Source: Petunia secreta (taxonomy: Eukaryota > Streptophyta > Magnoliopsida > Solanales > Solanaceae). Taken from it: a DNA stretch of 64,000 nucleotides. A program made the position numbers and the translations under genes. The notes beneath the pieces were generated by a model. It was not told the DNA's origin and made no database searches. It saw only the letters and a program-made list of their open reading frames with translations. This document shows positions 1-9,619 of this stretch, piece by piece. The DNA is taken from positions 29,176,001 to 29,240,000 of the forward strand of contig JARKIP010000011.1 in NCBI GenBank assembly GCA_029990175.1, read 5' to 3'. How positions within the stretch are numbered: the first letter of the stretch is position 1; every line of letters starts with the position of its first letter.

Positions 1-3000
1 AAACCCCCCCTTCGTTTTAGAATTAAGAGTTCAATTTAGCATTTTTGATTTGCATACATAGTCCTATTTGTTTGCCTATCTCAGATCTAATTAAGTGCAA
101 ACGCTAAATTTTAAGTGACAAATTGGGACTCCCAAATTTGCCTTTATTGAAGATATGGATGACCAAAAAAAATATATATATATATATATATAGTAGGCTA
201 TTTGTTAAAATAGAACGGCTTTGGAGCCGTCTTTTAAAAAGGAATAGTTTACACACTGCAATCATTTTACACACTGCAATCGTTCAAATAGATATGTGGG
301 CTGAATAATTTGCGTAACTGGTCCATTTTTAGATCTGTTTGCGAAAATAGTCACATTTACTTCTCCATTGTGTAAATAATGGTTGTATATCAGCGCTAGC
401 CTAACGTAGAAGGATTAATTTCCAACTTTAAATCAGGCGTGGTCACCTGTTCACTTGTTGAACACCCTATGTTGCCTAACTTTGATTTATTTTGGATAAC
501 CAATTTACACATGTAATAGGCATTAAACAAGATGGACAAATCTAAACCATTAGAATCTTAGAAAAATCTAGGCGTATTCAGTTAAACCTGCATCATTATT
601 TTGTCAAGCTTGTTTCCTTGCCCTTTCACACACTTACGTGCACATACAAACATCGACATAAGTTTATAAGACAAACATAAATAAAGTGGTTATGGTAGTA
701 ACTTGTCTTAACATGGCCGTAGTTCTTTCAAGGCGTTAGATAACGTACGAGCAAAATTTGGACTACAACATGCTTGACTTCATTCATTTTTTATAGCCAA
801 ATATTTGATAACAAAATAAAATACAAGGGAAAATTGTGTTTACCTAAATGAAGGGAATCTCAAAGTAACCTCAATGAGCCAAGCAGCAGTAAGCAACAAT
901 CTAACAGGCTTCTTTTTAACTCAACTCCACTCTTTCAACTCCTCTATCTACCTTTTAACATTCAAGATTTATACCCCGAACGACCCTTGAAGTAATGGCT
1001 TTTGGTTCTAAATCCTAACTCTCAAACTTACTTTTTTTTTAAAGTGTTTTGCTCTCTTTTAGTGTAAATTTTCAGCAGCTGTTCTATGTGTTTTTCAGCT
1101 GTTGGTTCGTTTCAAAGAGGGCAATAAATAGCCTCTTTATAGCTGAAAATTTAGGCCCAAAGGTGGGGGCTAAGAGGTGGAGTGTGGACTTGTACAAAAG
1201 TACAAGCCCACACCCCTATACTTGAGAGCTTTTGGACCCATTTTTTTCAGAAAATACAGCAGTTATAGGGCCATGTTTCAGCCCTCTAAACAGTCCCAAA
1301 ATGATGAAATATGTACAAGTAGGGTCCTCTAAAAGGACCCCCATTACTCATTACATTACTAGAAGAAACTAGGACCAAACTAGCCACCCTAAATCAGCCC
1401 CAAACTAGACTCAATGGACCAAACTAGACAAACTAAATCAACTAGACTAACTAAAAACTGAACCAAAGTCTCCCAGCTCCTAACAAAGTCCAGAATGCTA
1501 TCTTTCAAAGTTTCAACAATTAAAGAAGCAAAATCAGGCCAAAGGAAATACTAGCTTGTGTACATAATCAATACAAAGCTAAGCAGTAAACAGTGAAGCG
1601 ATTGATACATTCTACAGCTATTTCCATGAGTTTACACAATTAAACACACATATTTTGCTTTCATGAATCAAACCAGACCAAGTTAATATGATTTCACCTA
1701 AGCTAATCATCTAAACATTAGTAAATAATGGAATAAGAAAGTCAGGCAGTCATTCCTTTATTTATGATTTTCACTCATACTTACACAACTTCAAACATTT
1801 ACCAATGTGAATAACAGAAACACCTACATGATCTCAAACTAACAATGAGACGACAAACAAAGACATAGTCATTTGATTCATCAACATAGATATTCAAAGC
1901 AAAGACCAACTAAACATCGATTTCATTGCTAAACAACCTAAAACATATTTTCATAACTAAACATTATCCTTTCACCATTAAACATGATCAAGACTAAACA
2001 GAAAAAGAAAGGGAAAGGCTTAAAATTTCATCTATCCGAAATTACCAAAGCTCAAAATCGCAATTGCCAATAACCTTCGCTACTGCCTTTAGATTCGACC
2101 AGCTGCACCAACGCGCCTTACCATTGCCTCGCTTGTCATCTCCATCGCCATAGCTGCATCACCATGCCATCACAAACACGAACCTACAGCTCCTCGAACC
2201 ATCGCATCGCCACTGTTGAAGCAAGCATCCCACAACTAAACATTTGCCACCATCAATGTCTCAAACTCGACGTCATAGCCATCACTGCAGCGCCCTCGCC
2301 AATCACTCCCTCGAATGAAAAACACCCCCGCCCCACTGCCTAAACACTCCATAACAGCCCCTCCACCACTGCACAAACCAGACCTCCCCTCAACCCCTAT
2401 ATCAATCCACAGACCTCCCTAATCCATCCTCATTACAAACATTATCAGAAACAGCCCCCTCCCTCCATAAAATAAATCCCACAGCCCGGTCATCATCATC
2501 ATCATCATAAACAGAAACCAAAGAAAAAATAAGAAGAAGAAGAAGAAGAACAATGAAAGAAAAAAAAAATAGAAAGAAAAAACAGAAAACAGAAAGGGGA
2601 AACGGGACAAGGGCACGGGCAAAAAAGGAGAGGGATATTTGGAGATGAAGATGCGACGGTGAGAGGAAGAGGGGAACCAAGAAAACTCACCGTAAAATTT
2701 GAAGTTACACCGGATTTCGGGTTTGACCGAACTTTTGACTCCCAATCTACGAAAATCGGCTTAGAATTTGTAGAAACTAAGTTGAGAAATGGAATGGGGG
2801 GGTCGAGATCTTTAAAATGGTATATATATTGTATTTTTCCGGCCACCGGCGGCGCCGCGGCAGTTCTACGGTGGACCAACGGCGGCTGGCGATTTCCGGC
2901 GACGGGGTGCAAAATCGCTAGGGCTCCGCCAGCTTTTGAAGCTAAGGGGTGTAAAGAATGAGAAAATGGGGTGTTTTGGGTTTATATAGGTGGGGTGTGG

Positions 3001-3332
3001 GCCGGGTTATAAAGTGGGCTAATGGGCTGACGATTTGGGCTGTTAGTTTTTCATATATGGCCATTAAAATGTCTAAACTAGATTAAAACACACACAACTA
3101 AAATTAAAATCACATAATTTGTAATACTATCGCAATTGAATTATAAAATCAAAGCTAAACAACACATAACAAGTAATTTTTGATATTTCCATATTTTACA
3201 TCCTAATTAACGACAATTTAGTTAAAATAACACACTAGAAGTTCCGAAAAATTTTGACGAAACGTCCTAAGCATCTGATACGACTATTCTGAGCAATTTT
3301 ATAAATTTTGGTGCCAAACTTAGGTGATTACA
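1..3332 (-). repeat. 3' LTR of the Ogre element, truncated by the window
   Basis: Position 1 aligns with 17765 of the right LTR, so about 916 bp of this copy lie outside the window. The inner end is gtgattaca at 3332, directly followed by the PPT. Contained microsatellites (AT near 171-191, GAA near 2530-2550) differ in length from the other copy. The right copy also has about 17 extra GC-rich bases near 20618. Short ORFs here are low-complexity translations. No gene is seen. Confidence 0.93.
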
Positions 3333-3345
3333 GCTGCCCCTCTTT
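3333..3345 (-). other. Polypurine tract of the Ogre element
   Basis: On the minus strand this reads AAAGAGGGGCAGC and abuts the 3' LTR, the place and composition expected for the plus-strand primer. The LARD (AAAGAGGGACAGT) and the second Ogre-type element (AAAGAGGAGCAGC) have nearly the same tract in the same place. Confidence 0.85.
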
Positions 3346-3480
3346 GTTCGGGAACACGAAGAGTTTTCGGACAAAGAAGTAATCGACAACTAATTTTGGC
3401 TTTTCGGTTCTAGCCGGGAGCATGCTTTTCAAAATGGTGACCGTACCTTGAATTTCGGTTATAACCGAGAACAAGGTAAC

Positions 3481-3517
3481 CTACATATCCCTGGACTAAG
3501 GAATCAGGTCAGTGTAG
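3481..3517 (-). other. Conserved hairpin, copy 1 (Ogre, near PPT)
   Basis: The sense (minus) strand has CTAC-A at one end and T-GTAG at the other, enclosing a bulge containing CTGATT and a short inner stem TCCT/GGGA (one U-G pair). The sixth outer pair would be a C-A mismatch in the sense RNA. It lies about 150 bp inside the PPT. See the finding on the six related sites. Confidence 0.5.
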
Positions 3518-3841
3518 TTCCTTACGTGCGGCAGTTGGGACTACCGCATTCAAACAGACACCAGACTCTTCTAGACTTACTAAGACAAACTAGACTACTA
3601 AGACAAACTAGAGACTCTTCTAGACACACTTGGGGCTGATACTAGACACTCTTAGGCACACAAGGGCTGTCACTGCTGGTCACCGGTTGCTTGCTGATTG
3701 GCGGTCATTGCTTTACAAAGAAAATGAAAGTACAACATTGAAAATGTAAAGTTACAATTCCTATTCTAAGTCTTCATGCTTCCCGAGATGAGCTTCTTGG
3801 TTCTTGCTCCCCTCACTTGTTGAAAATAAAACCACCGCTCT

Positions 3842-4515
3842 TGGTTCAGGTGGGTCTTGCTCTTTGTAGAAAAGATAATCCCCTGATCTTGGCTCAGGTG
3901 GGTCTTCCTTCTTTACAGAATGGATTCCCTCGTTCTTCAGGTGGGCGCCTGGACTTCTTCAAATGTATTCCCTCGTTCTTCAGGTGGGCGCCTGGACTTC
4001 TTCAAATGTATTCCCTCGTTCTTCAGGTGGGCGCCTGGACCTTCTCTAAACTACTCCCTCATTCTCCAGGTGGGTTCCCTGACTTCTTAAAACTACTCCC
4101 TCATTCTCCAGGTGGGTTCCCTGACTTCTTTAAACTACTCCCTCATTCTCCAGGTGGGTTCCCTGACTTCTAAAAACTACTCCCTCATTCTCCAGGCGGG
4201 TTCCCTGACTTCTAAAATAAAATCCTCATTCTTCAGGTGGGTGCCTTGACTTCTAAAATAAAATCCCTCATTCTCCAGGTGGGTGCCCTGACCTTCTCTA
4301 AACTACTCCCTCATTCTCCAGGCGGGCTCCCTGACTTTCTCTAAAACTACTCCCTCATTCTCCAGGTGGGTGCCTTGACTTCTAAAATAAATCCCTCATT
4401 CTTCAGGTGGGTGCCTTGACTTCTAAAATAAAATCCCTCATTCTCCAGGTGGGTGCCCTGACCTTCTCTAAACTACTCCCTCATTCTCCAGGCGGGCTCC
4501 CTGACTTTCACATTC
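3842..4515 (-). repeat. Minisatellite, about 41-43 bp units, in the Ogre 3' untranslated region
   Basis: Units built around cattctccaggtgggttccc with ctgacttctaaa recur about 15 times between integrase and the 3' LTR. Each unit holds a CAGG...CCTG inverted pair. ORFs reading through the array simply translate the repeat (SPGGFPDF-like) and are not genes. Confidence 0.85.
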
Positions 4516-5809
4516 CAAATTTGTTTTCCTTACTTTCCTTCCTTTCCCTTTCCCATTTTTCTTTCCATATTCCTTCTCGTCTTTCTTTGCTTCTGGCATT
4601 TTGTCTGCATTCCCTTTGGCTCTCTTGTTGGTCTTTTAACGGTGCAAATTCTCGATGTGTCATCCTTGCTATCGAGATGTGATGTTGGCTCCATTATCCA
4701 GGCGGGTCCTGATTGTGCTCTGCTACAACTGCAAAACAGGTGAACAATTTTTGCGAAACTTTCTTTTGCTCGTTTCGATGTTATTGTGAATGAAAAGCAG
4801 AAGTGAAAGAAATTTCGGATAAAGGACTCTGAATGGGAGACGCCCTTTAGGAAAGTAAACGGACTTATCTGGAGGTGAAAGCGATGACCTCAAAACATGA
4901 CGTGCATCTTGGCCTCGAAACCTGATCCATTTACAACAGTTGTCCCTCGACTCTTTCCCCAATAGAAACATTCAAAGCAATACTCGTCAAACCCCACTTG
5001 ATGACAGTTACCAAAGCCCTCATTCGGTTAGTGGTGCCCCTTACAGGGTTTTCACCGACTAACCTCTCTCTTTGTTCTTTTGCCTAACTGTTTGTCATGT
5101 GGCGCCCTTTCAGGTTTTCACCAACAAGACTTCATTCTTTTTTTTTTCTTTTCTTTTCTTTTCTTTTTTTTCTTTTCTTATTTCTCCTGTGGACCTCTTT
5201 AGTTCCACCCATTGATGATGATTTTTGAGCTAACTCTTGCTCGATTGACATTCTCAAGATTGGCCAAAATGGTCTATCGGACATTTATCTGAGTTTGGAA
5301 GCAATGTTTGGCATGTAATAGGGTGCCTTGAGCATCTTTCCCTTTTCAAGTATGAATGAATGGTACAACAAAATAGAAGTTTGATTTTATTTTATTTTAT
5401 TGATAAAATAAAAATAAAATAAAAACAAACTTCTGCCCAGTTTAGCAGAAACCGCGGATTTTAGATTTTCTTTGACTTTGGCCGCAAACTTAGAGGCAAG
5501 CTTTGCGTCGATGTGATATAGGGAAAAGGATGAAATATCCCTTGATATGAAACTAGGGAACTTTTAGAACTTTCCTTGATATGACCGCACCTGAATGGTT
5601 GCCTACGTATCCTTTTGAGAGGAATCAGGTCAGACGTAGCTCTAGCAACTTAATGCCAAATTTGTTTTGGATCTTTCTTTCTTCATTTCATCGCCATTAC
5701 AAAGATTCCCAATAAGGGTTTACAAAAGTAATACAAAGCCAAAGGCTAAGAAGAGGGGTACATTATCTGGGTAAGGGAAACAAAACTTTCGTTACTCCAC
5801 CCAAGAACA
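4516..5809 (-). other. Ogre 3' untranslated region, no gene
   Basis: Non-coding stretch after integrase. It holds a TTTTC-rich tract near 5141-5180, an inverted AT-rich pair near 5383-5430 (tattttatt against aataaaata), and the second conserved hairpin. The same blocks recur in the second Ogre-type element near 53760-54950, which supports a shared origin. Confidence 0.7.
5603..5639 (-). other. Conserved hairpin, copy 2 (Ogre, just after integrase)
   Basis: Outer stem CTACGT/ACGTAG is perfect. Inner stem on the sense strand is TCCT/AGGA, and the bulge contains CTGATT. It lies about 170 bp beyond the integrase stop. Confidence 0.55.
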
Positions 5810-7057
5810 TCAAATGTAGTACCTCTTCACTGCATCAGCATTAACAATCATTTCAGCCATCGTGCCCTCGATGTCTGTCAGGAATAGAGCACCATTGGGC
5901 AATACCTTCTTCACCACATACGGTCCTTGCCAATTTGGAGCGAACTTGCCCTTTGCTTCTTCTTGATGTGGAAAGATGCGCTTCAAGACTAACTGACCTT
6001 CATTGAACTTGCGTTGGCGCACTTTCTTGTTGTATGCTTTGGCCATTATCTTCTGATATAGTTGACCATAACATACTGCATTTAGCCTCTTTTCGTCAAT
6101 CAAAGCCAATTGTTCCAAACGGGATTTGACCCATTCAGTATCCTCGATCTCAGCTTCAACAATGATTCTCAAGGATGGTATTTCGACTTCTGCCGGAATG
6201 ACTGCCTCAGTTCCATACACCAATTCATATGGCGTTGTGCCTATTGAGGTGCGCACAGTTGTACGATAACCCAAAAGAGCGAATGGCAACTTCTCATGCC
6301 AATCCCGTGATCCTTGCACCATTTTCCGAAGGATCTTCTTAATATTCTTGTTTGCTGCTTCGACCGCCCCATTTGCTTTTGGACGGTAAGGTGTGGAATG
6401 CCTATGCACAATTTTGAATCTTTCACATACCTCATTCATCAAATGACTGTTAAGGTTGGCCCCATTGTCGGTGATAATGATATTAGGGATACCAAATCGA
6501 CAGATAATATTCGAATGAACAAAGTCGACCACAGCTTTCTTGGTTACTGACTTGAATGTCGATGCTTCCACCCACTTGGTAAAATAATCAATGGCGACCA
6601 AGATGAATCTATGACCGTTTGACGCCTTTGGTTCTATCGGGACAATGACATCCATTCCCCATGCCGTGAAAGGCCAAGGAGCAGACATTGTGTGAAGCTC
6701 CAAGGGAGGTGAATGTATCAAATCGCCGTGCACTTGACATTGGTGGCATTTCCGCATGAACCCTATGCAATCTCTCTCCATAGTGAGCCAGAAATAGCCT
6801 GCTCTTAAGATCTTCTTGGATAGCACATAGCCATTCATGTGTGGCCCACAAATTCCTGAATGTACCTCGTTAAGGATTCTCGAGGCTTCTTGTGCTTCTA
6901 CACATCTCAATAGTCCCAGATCTGGGGTCCTCTTATACAACACCCCTCCACTTAGAAAGAAACTATTTGCAAGACGACGGAGGGTTCTTTTTTGATTGTT
7001 CTCGGCTAGTCTGGGTATTCCCCATTCTTGATGTAATTTTTGATGTCCAGGTACCAT
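5810..7057 (-). CDS. Ogre integrase
   Basis: Retroviral-type integrase that joins element cDNA to chromosomal DNA in the nucleus. Visible are an HHCC zinc-binding motif (H66, H73, C104, C107) and the catalytic D136, D197 and E233 in the contexts GMDVI, TDNGAN and AVEAANKN, giving the D,D-35-E spacing. A C-terminal segment with the GPYVV motif follows. All catalytic residues are present. The listed ATG is only the first in this frame: the protein is normally part of the pol polyprotein. The upstream part of the linker lies in another frame (7006-7233), so a frameshift near 7010 separates it from RNase H. No chromodomain is visible, as expected for the Tat clade. Confidence 0.93.
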   Translation of the reverse strand: MVPGHQKLHQEWGIPRLAENNQKRTLRRLANSFFLSGGVLYKRTPDLGLLRCVEAQEASRILNEVHSGICGPHMNGYVLSKKILRAGYFWLTMERDCIGFMRKCHQCQVHGDLIHSPPLELHTMSAPWPFTAWGMDVIVPIEPKASNGHRFILVAIDYFTKWVEASTFKSVTKKAVVDFVHSNIICRFGIPNIIITDNGANLNSHLMNEVCERFKIVHRHSTPYRPKANGAVEAANKNIKKILRKMVQGSRDWHEKLPFALLGYRTTVRTSIGTTPYELVYGTEAVIPAEVEIPSLRIIVEAEIEDTEWVKSRLEQLALIDEKRLNAVCYGQLYQKIMAKAYNKKVRQRKFNEGQLVLKRIFPHQEEAKGKFAPNWQGPYVVKKVLPNGALFLTDIEGTMAEMIVNADAVKRYYI

Positions 7058-7233
7058 GGCTCACCATCAAGTTCTTCTTCAACCATGTTGCAGTATGCAT
7101 GTTGATCCCGAACTTGAATCTCGAGAGGATCAATGTGAGTTTGGTCAGGATGACTGATCATTGATGCTAATGTAGCCAAAGCATCGGCCAACTCATTGTG
7201 CATTCTTGGAATGTGCCTAAATTCAATAATCAA
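7006..7233 (-). pseudogene. Ogre RNase H tail and linker, shifted frame
   Basis: The frame begins with a non-ATG codon and reads IIEFRHIPRMHNELADALA, the typical last helix of an archaeal-type RNase H with its final acidic residue, followed by the linker toward integrase. It overlaps the stop of the preceding RNase H frame (7223) and the start of the integrase frame (7057). It is therefore a piece of pol isolated by two frameshifts, near 7225 and near 7010, not a separate gene. Confidence 0.8.
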
Positions 7234-7666
7234 ATCTTTGGCAAAGATCTTCCAGATACTGCTTATACATGATGAGTTTCACGTCTCGAGTTTCCCATTC
7301 ACCCTTGATCTGATGTACTAGTAAGTCGGAATCTCCGAGCACTAGTAGTTCTTTGATGTCTATGTCTATCGCCATGCGTAGACCCATGATGCAAGCTTCG
7401 TATTCTGCCGTATTATTGGTACACCAGAAACGAAGTTGCGCAGCCGCCGGATAGTAATGTCCTGTTGGAGATATGAGAACAGCCCCAATACCATCACCTT
7501 TGGAGTTAGAGGCCCCATCAAAATATAGCTTCCAATAATGATCATCTTCTGAAGTCAATTCCTCAATTGTGCCAACCTCTTCATCAGGAAAGTATGTCTT
7601 GAGAGGTTCATACTCATCATCCACTGGGTTCTCGGCCAAATGATCGGCCAAAGCCTGGGCTTTCAT
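7223..7666 (-). CDS. Ogre second (archaeal-type) RNase H, frame fragment
   Basis: Hydrolyses RNA in RNA/DNA hybrids during reverse transcription. Acidic catalytic residues are visible at D50 (YFDGASN), E90 (AEYEACIMG) and D112 (GDSDLLVHQ); the fourth lies in the next frame. The YFDGAS...AEYEA pattern is that of the additional RNase H that Tat-clade elements carry besides the normal one. The ATG overlaps the RT stop by 4 nt (ATGA). By comparison with family members this is more likely an indel scar near 7664 than designed coupling. The frame ends early at 7223 through a second frameshift. Confidence 0.88.
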   Translation of the reverse strand: MKAQALADHLAENPVDDEYEPLKTYFPDEEVGTIEELTSEDDHYWKLYFDGASNSKGDGIGAVLISPTGHYYPAAAQLRFWCTNNTAEYEACIMGLRMAIDIDIKELLVLGDSDLLVHQIKGEWETRDVKLIMYKQYLEDLCQRFDY

Positions 7667-9339
7667 TGTAGTCCGGTGACATAGACTATGTCAAACTCTG
7701 TGAGTAACATTTGCCACTTGGCGAGCCTTCCCGTTGGCATTGGCTTCTGGAAGATATACTTCAGTGGGTCCATCCGGGATATGAGGTAAGTAGTGTATGA
7801 CAACAAATAATGCCTCAACTTTTGTGCTACCCAAGTGAGGGCACAACACGTTCTTTCCAACAACGTGTACTTGACCTCATAATCCGTGAACTTCTTGCTC
7901 ATGTAGTAGATGGCCTGCTCTTTCTTGCCTGTGGAATCGTGCTGCCCTAGTACACATCCAAATGAATTATCCATCACCGACAAATAGAGGAACAAAGGTC
8001 GGCCTGGCTCCGGTGGGACCAACACAGGTGGATTTGACAAGTATTGCTTGATTTGGTCAAAAGCCGCTTGGCATTCCTCGGTCCACTTGACTGCAGCATC
8101 TTTCTTTAGCAGCTTGAAGATTGGTTCGCAAGTTGTAGTGAGTTGAGCGATGAACCTACTGATGTAGTTCAATCTTCCGAGGAAGCTCATGACTTTTTTC
8201 TTGTTCTTTGGCGGAGGCAACTCTTGTATAGCCTTGATCTTTGAAGGATCCAATTCAATGCCTCGCCTGCTGACAATGAAACCCAACAACTTTCTAGCTG
8301 GAACGCCGAATGCGCATTTAGCCGGATTCAACTTCAAATTGTATCTTCTGAGCCTTTCAAAGAATTTCCTGAGGTCTTTAACATGATCCTCTGCTGTTCT
8401 TGATTTTATTATCACATCATCCACATACACCTCAATTTCTTTGTGTATCATATCGTGAAAGATGGTTGTCATGGCTCTCATGTACGTTGCCCCAGCGTTC
8501 TTCAAACCGAACGGCATGACCCTATAACAAAAGGTTCCCCAAGGCGTGGTGAATGCCGTCTTTTCTGCATCATCTTCATCCATCAGGATTTGGTGATATC
8601 CGGCATGGCAATCCACAAAAGACTGGATCTCATGTTTAGCACAGTTGTCTATGAGAATGTGAATATTAGGCAAAGGGAAATTATCCTTGGGACTGGCCTT
8701 GTTCAAATCTCGATAGTCAACACAAATTCTCGTCTTTCCATCTTTCTTGGGTACTGGCACGACATTGGCCAACCAGGTGGAATATTGAAGCGATTGAATC
8801 ACCTTTGCTGATAGTTGCTTCATAATTTCATCATGAATTTTCTTGCTCACATCTGTCTTGAATTTCCTCCGAAGCTGCTTGACCGGAGGGAAACCAGGAT
8901 TAATCGGCAACTTGTGAACCACCAAATCTGTGCTCAAACCGGGCATGTCATCATACGACCAGGCAAACACGTCTCTGTAGTCAAACAAGACTTGGACTAT
9001 GTCATCTTTCACTTTTGGTTCAGCGTGCATGCTTATCTTGGTTTCTTTAACATCATCGGTACTTCCCAGATTTATATTTTCTGTGTCATCCAGATTGGGC
9101 TTAGGCTTATTTTCAAATTGTTCTAATTCCCCATTTATTTCACTCTCGGCTCTCTCCTCATCATATTCTTCCTCAAATATTTCTTCTTTATCAGCCTCTT
9201 CCATGTCGTCTACCTCCTCAACTGTCATCTCATACTCACTCCACCTCCCATCATTAATTTCCTCTATTTCTGGTTGGTTCAATGAGACCAAGTTAAACTG
9301 TGTGTTTAGATCAGGGCGTGATTTCAGCATGCATGTCAT
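7663..9339 (-). CDS. Ogre reverse transcriptase with first RNase H
   Basis: Copies element RNA into cDNA in the virus-like particle. An acidic N-terminal spacer (residues 40-100) precedes the RT core: PVPKKDGKTRICVDYRDLN (196-214), the first catalytic Asp in FVDCHAGYHQI (D243), MPFGLKNAGATYMR (275-288) and the YVDD box (305-308). A connection and Ty3-type RNase H follow (about 430-558), ending abnormally in VTGLQ where the frame breaks. The ATG at 9339 is probably not a true start: the upstream in-frame codons run to a candidate splice acceptor at 9365, consistent with pol being expressed from a spliced gag-pol RNA. Confidence 0.94.
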   Translation of the reverse strand: MTCMLKSRPDLNTQFNLVSLNQPEIEEINDGRWSEYEMTVEEVDDMEEADKEEIFEEEYDEERAESEINGELEQFENKPKPNLDDTENINLGSTDDVKETKISMHAEPKVKDDIVQVLFDYRDVFAWSYDDMPGLSTDLVVHKLPINPGFPPVKQLRRKFKTDVSKKIHDEIMKQLSAKVIQSLQYSTWLANVVPVPKKDGKTRICVDYRDLNKASPKDNFPLPNIHILIDNCAKHEIQSFVDCHAGYHQILMDEDDAEKTAFTTPWGTFCYRVMPFGLKNAGATYMRAMTTIFHDMIHKEIEVYVDDVIIKSRTAEDHVKDLRKFFERLRRYNLKLNPAKCAFGVPARKLLGFIVSRRGIELDPSKIKAIQELPPPKNKKKVMSFLGRLNYISRFIAQLTTTCEPIFKLLKKDAAVKWTEECQAAFDQIKQYLSNPPVLVPPEPGRPLFLYLSVMDNSFGCVLGQHDSTGKKEQAIYYMSKKFTDYEVKYTLLERTCCALTWVAQKLRHYLLSYTTYLISRMDPLKYIFQKPMPTGRLAKWQMLLTEFDIVYVTGLQ

Positions 9340-9619
9340 GTTATTAAGGCCATCAGAAACATAGCTACAGAAAGAAATAAAATAAAATCAGGAAAGTAAA
9401 GAGATAGTATAAGGAGACAAGAAGCAATGTCTTGCTTTTCATTGAATTTGAAAGATAAAAGGGTTTGACATCATAACGAGCAAAATAAATATACTTGGAT
9501 TACAACCCTTAGAATAACCAAGTATACAGAAAGGATAACAAAACTTGCTACCAATAGCCCCTCCTAGTGGGGAGAGGCATGGATTCCCAGTTGTTCAGCT
9601 TCACATCAGGGCCAATGTT
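9340..9619 (-). other. Protease/RT gap, probable Ogre intron
   Basis: About 280 bp with stops separates the gag-protease frame from the RT frame. Ogre elements are known to carry an intron here whose removal restores gag-pro-pol. A good acceptor is visible on the minus strand: a pyrimidine-rich run ending CTTTCTGTAG, with the AG at 9366-9365, followed by an open frame into RT. The donor is not settled. GT candidates occur near the end of protease, but none that I checked gives the right phase with this acceptor. Confidence 0.6.

Noticed and set aside
2402..2961. Phe/Leu-rich or Met-run frames on minus and a Gly/Arg frame on plus (also 20162-20774)
   Set aside because: They translate GAA/ATC microsatellites inside the Ogre LTR; the two LTR copies differ by indels that shift them.
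7663..7666. ATGA overlap of RT and RNase H as translational coupling
   Set aside because: Family comparison indicates a continuous pol frame; other breaks nearby point to indel decay.
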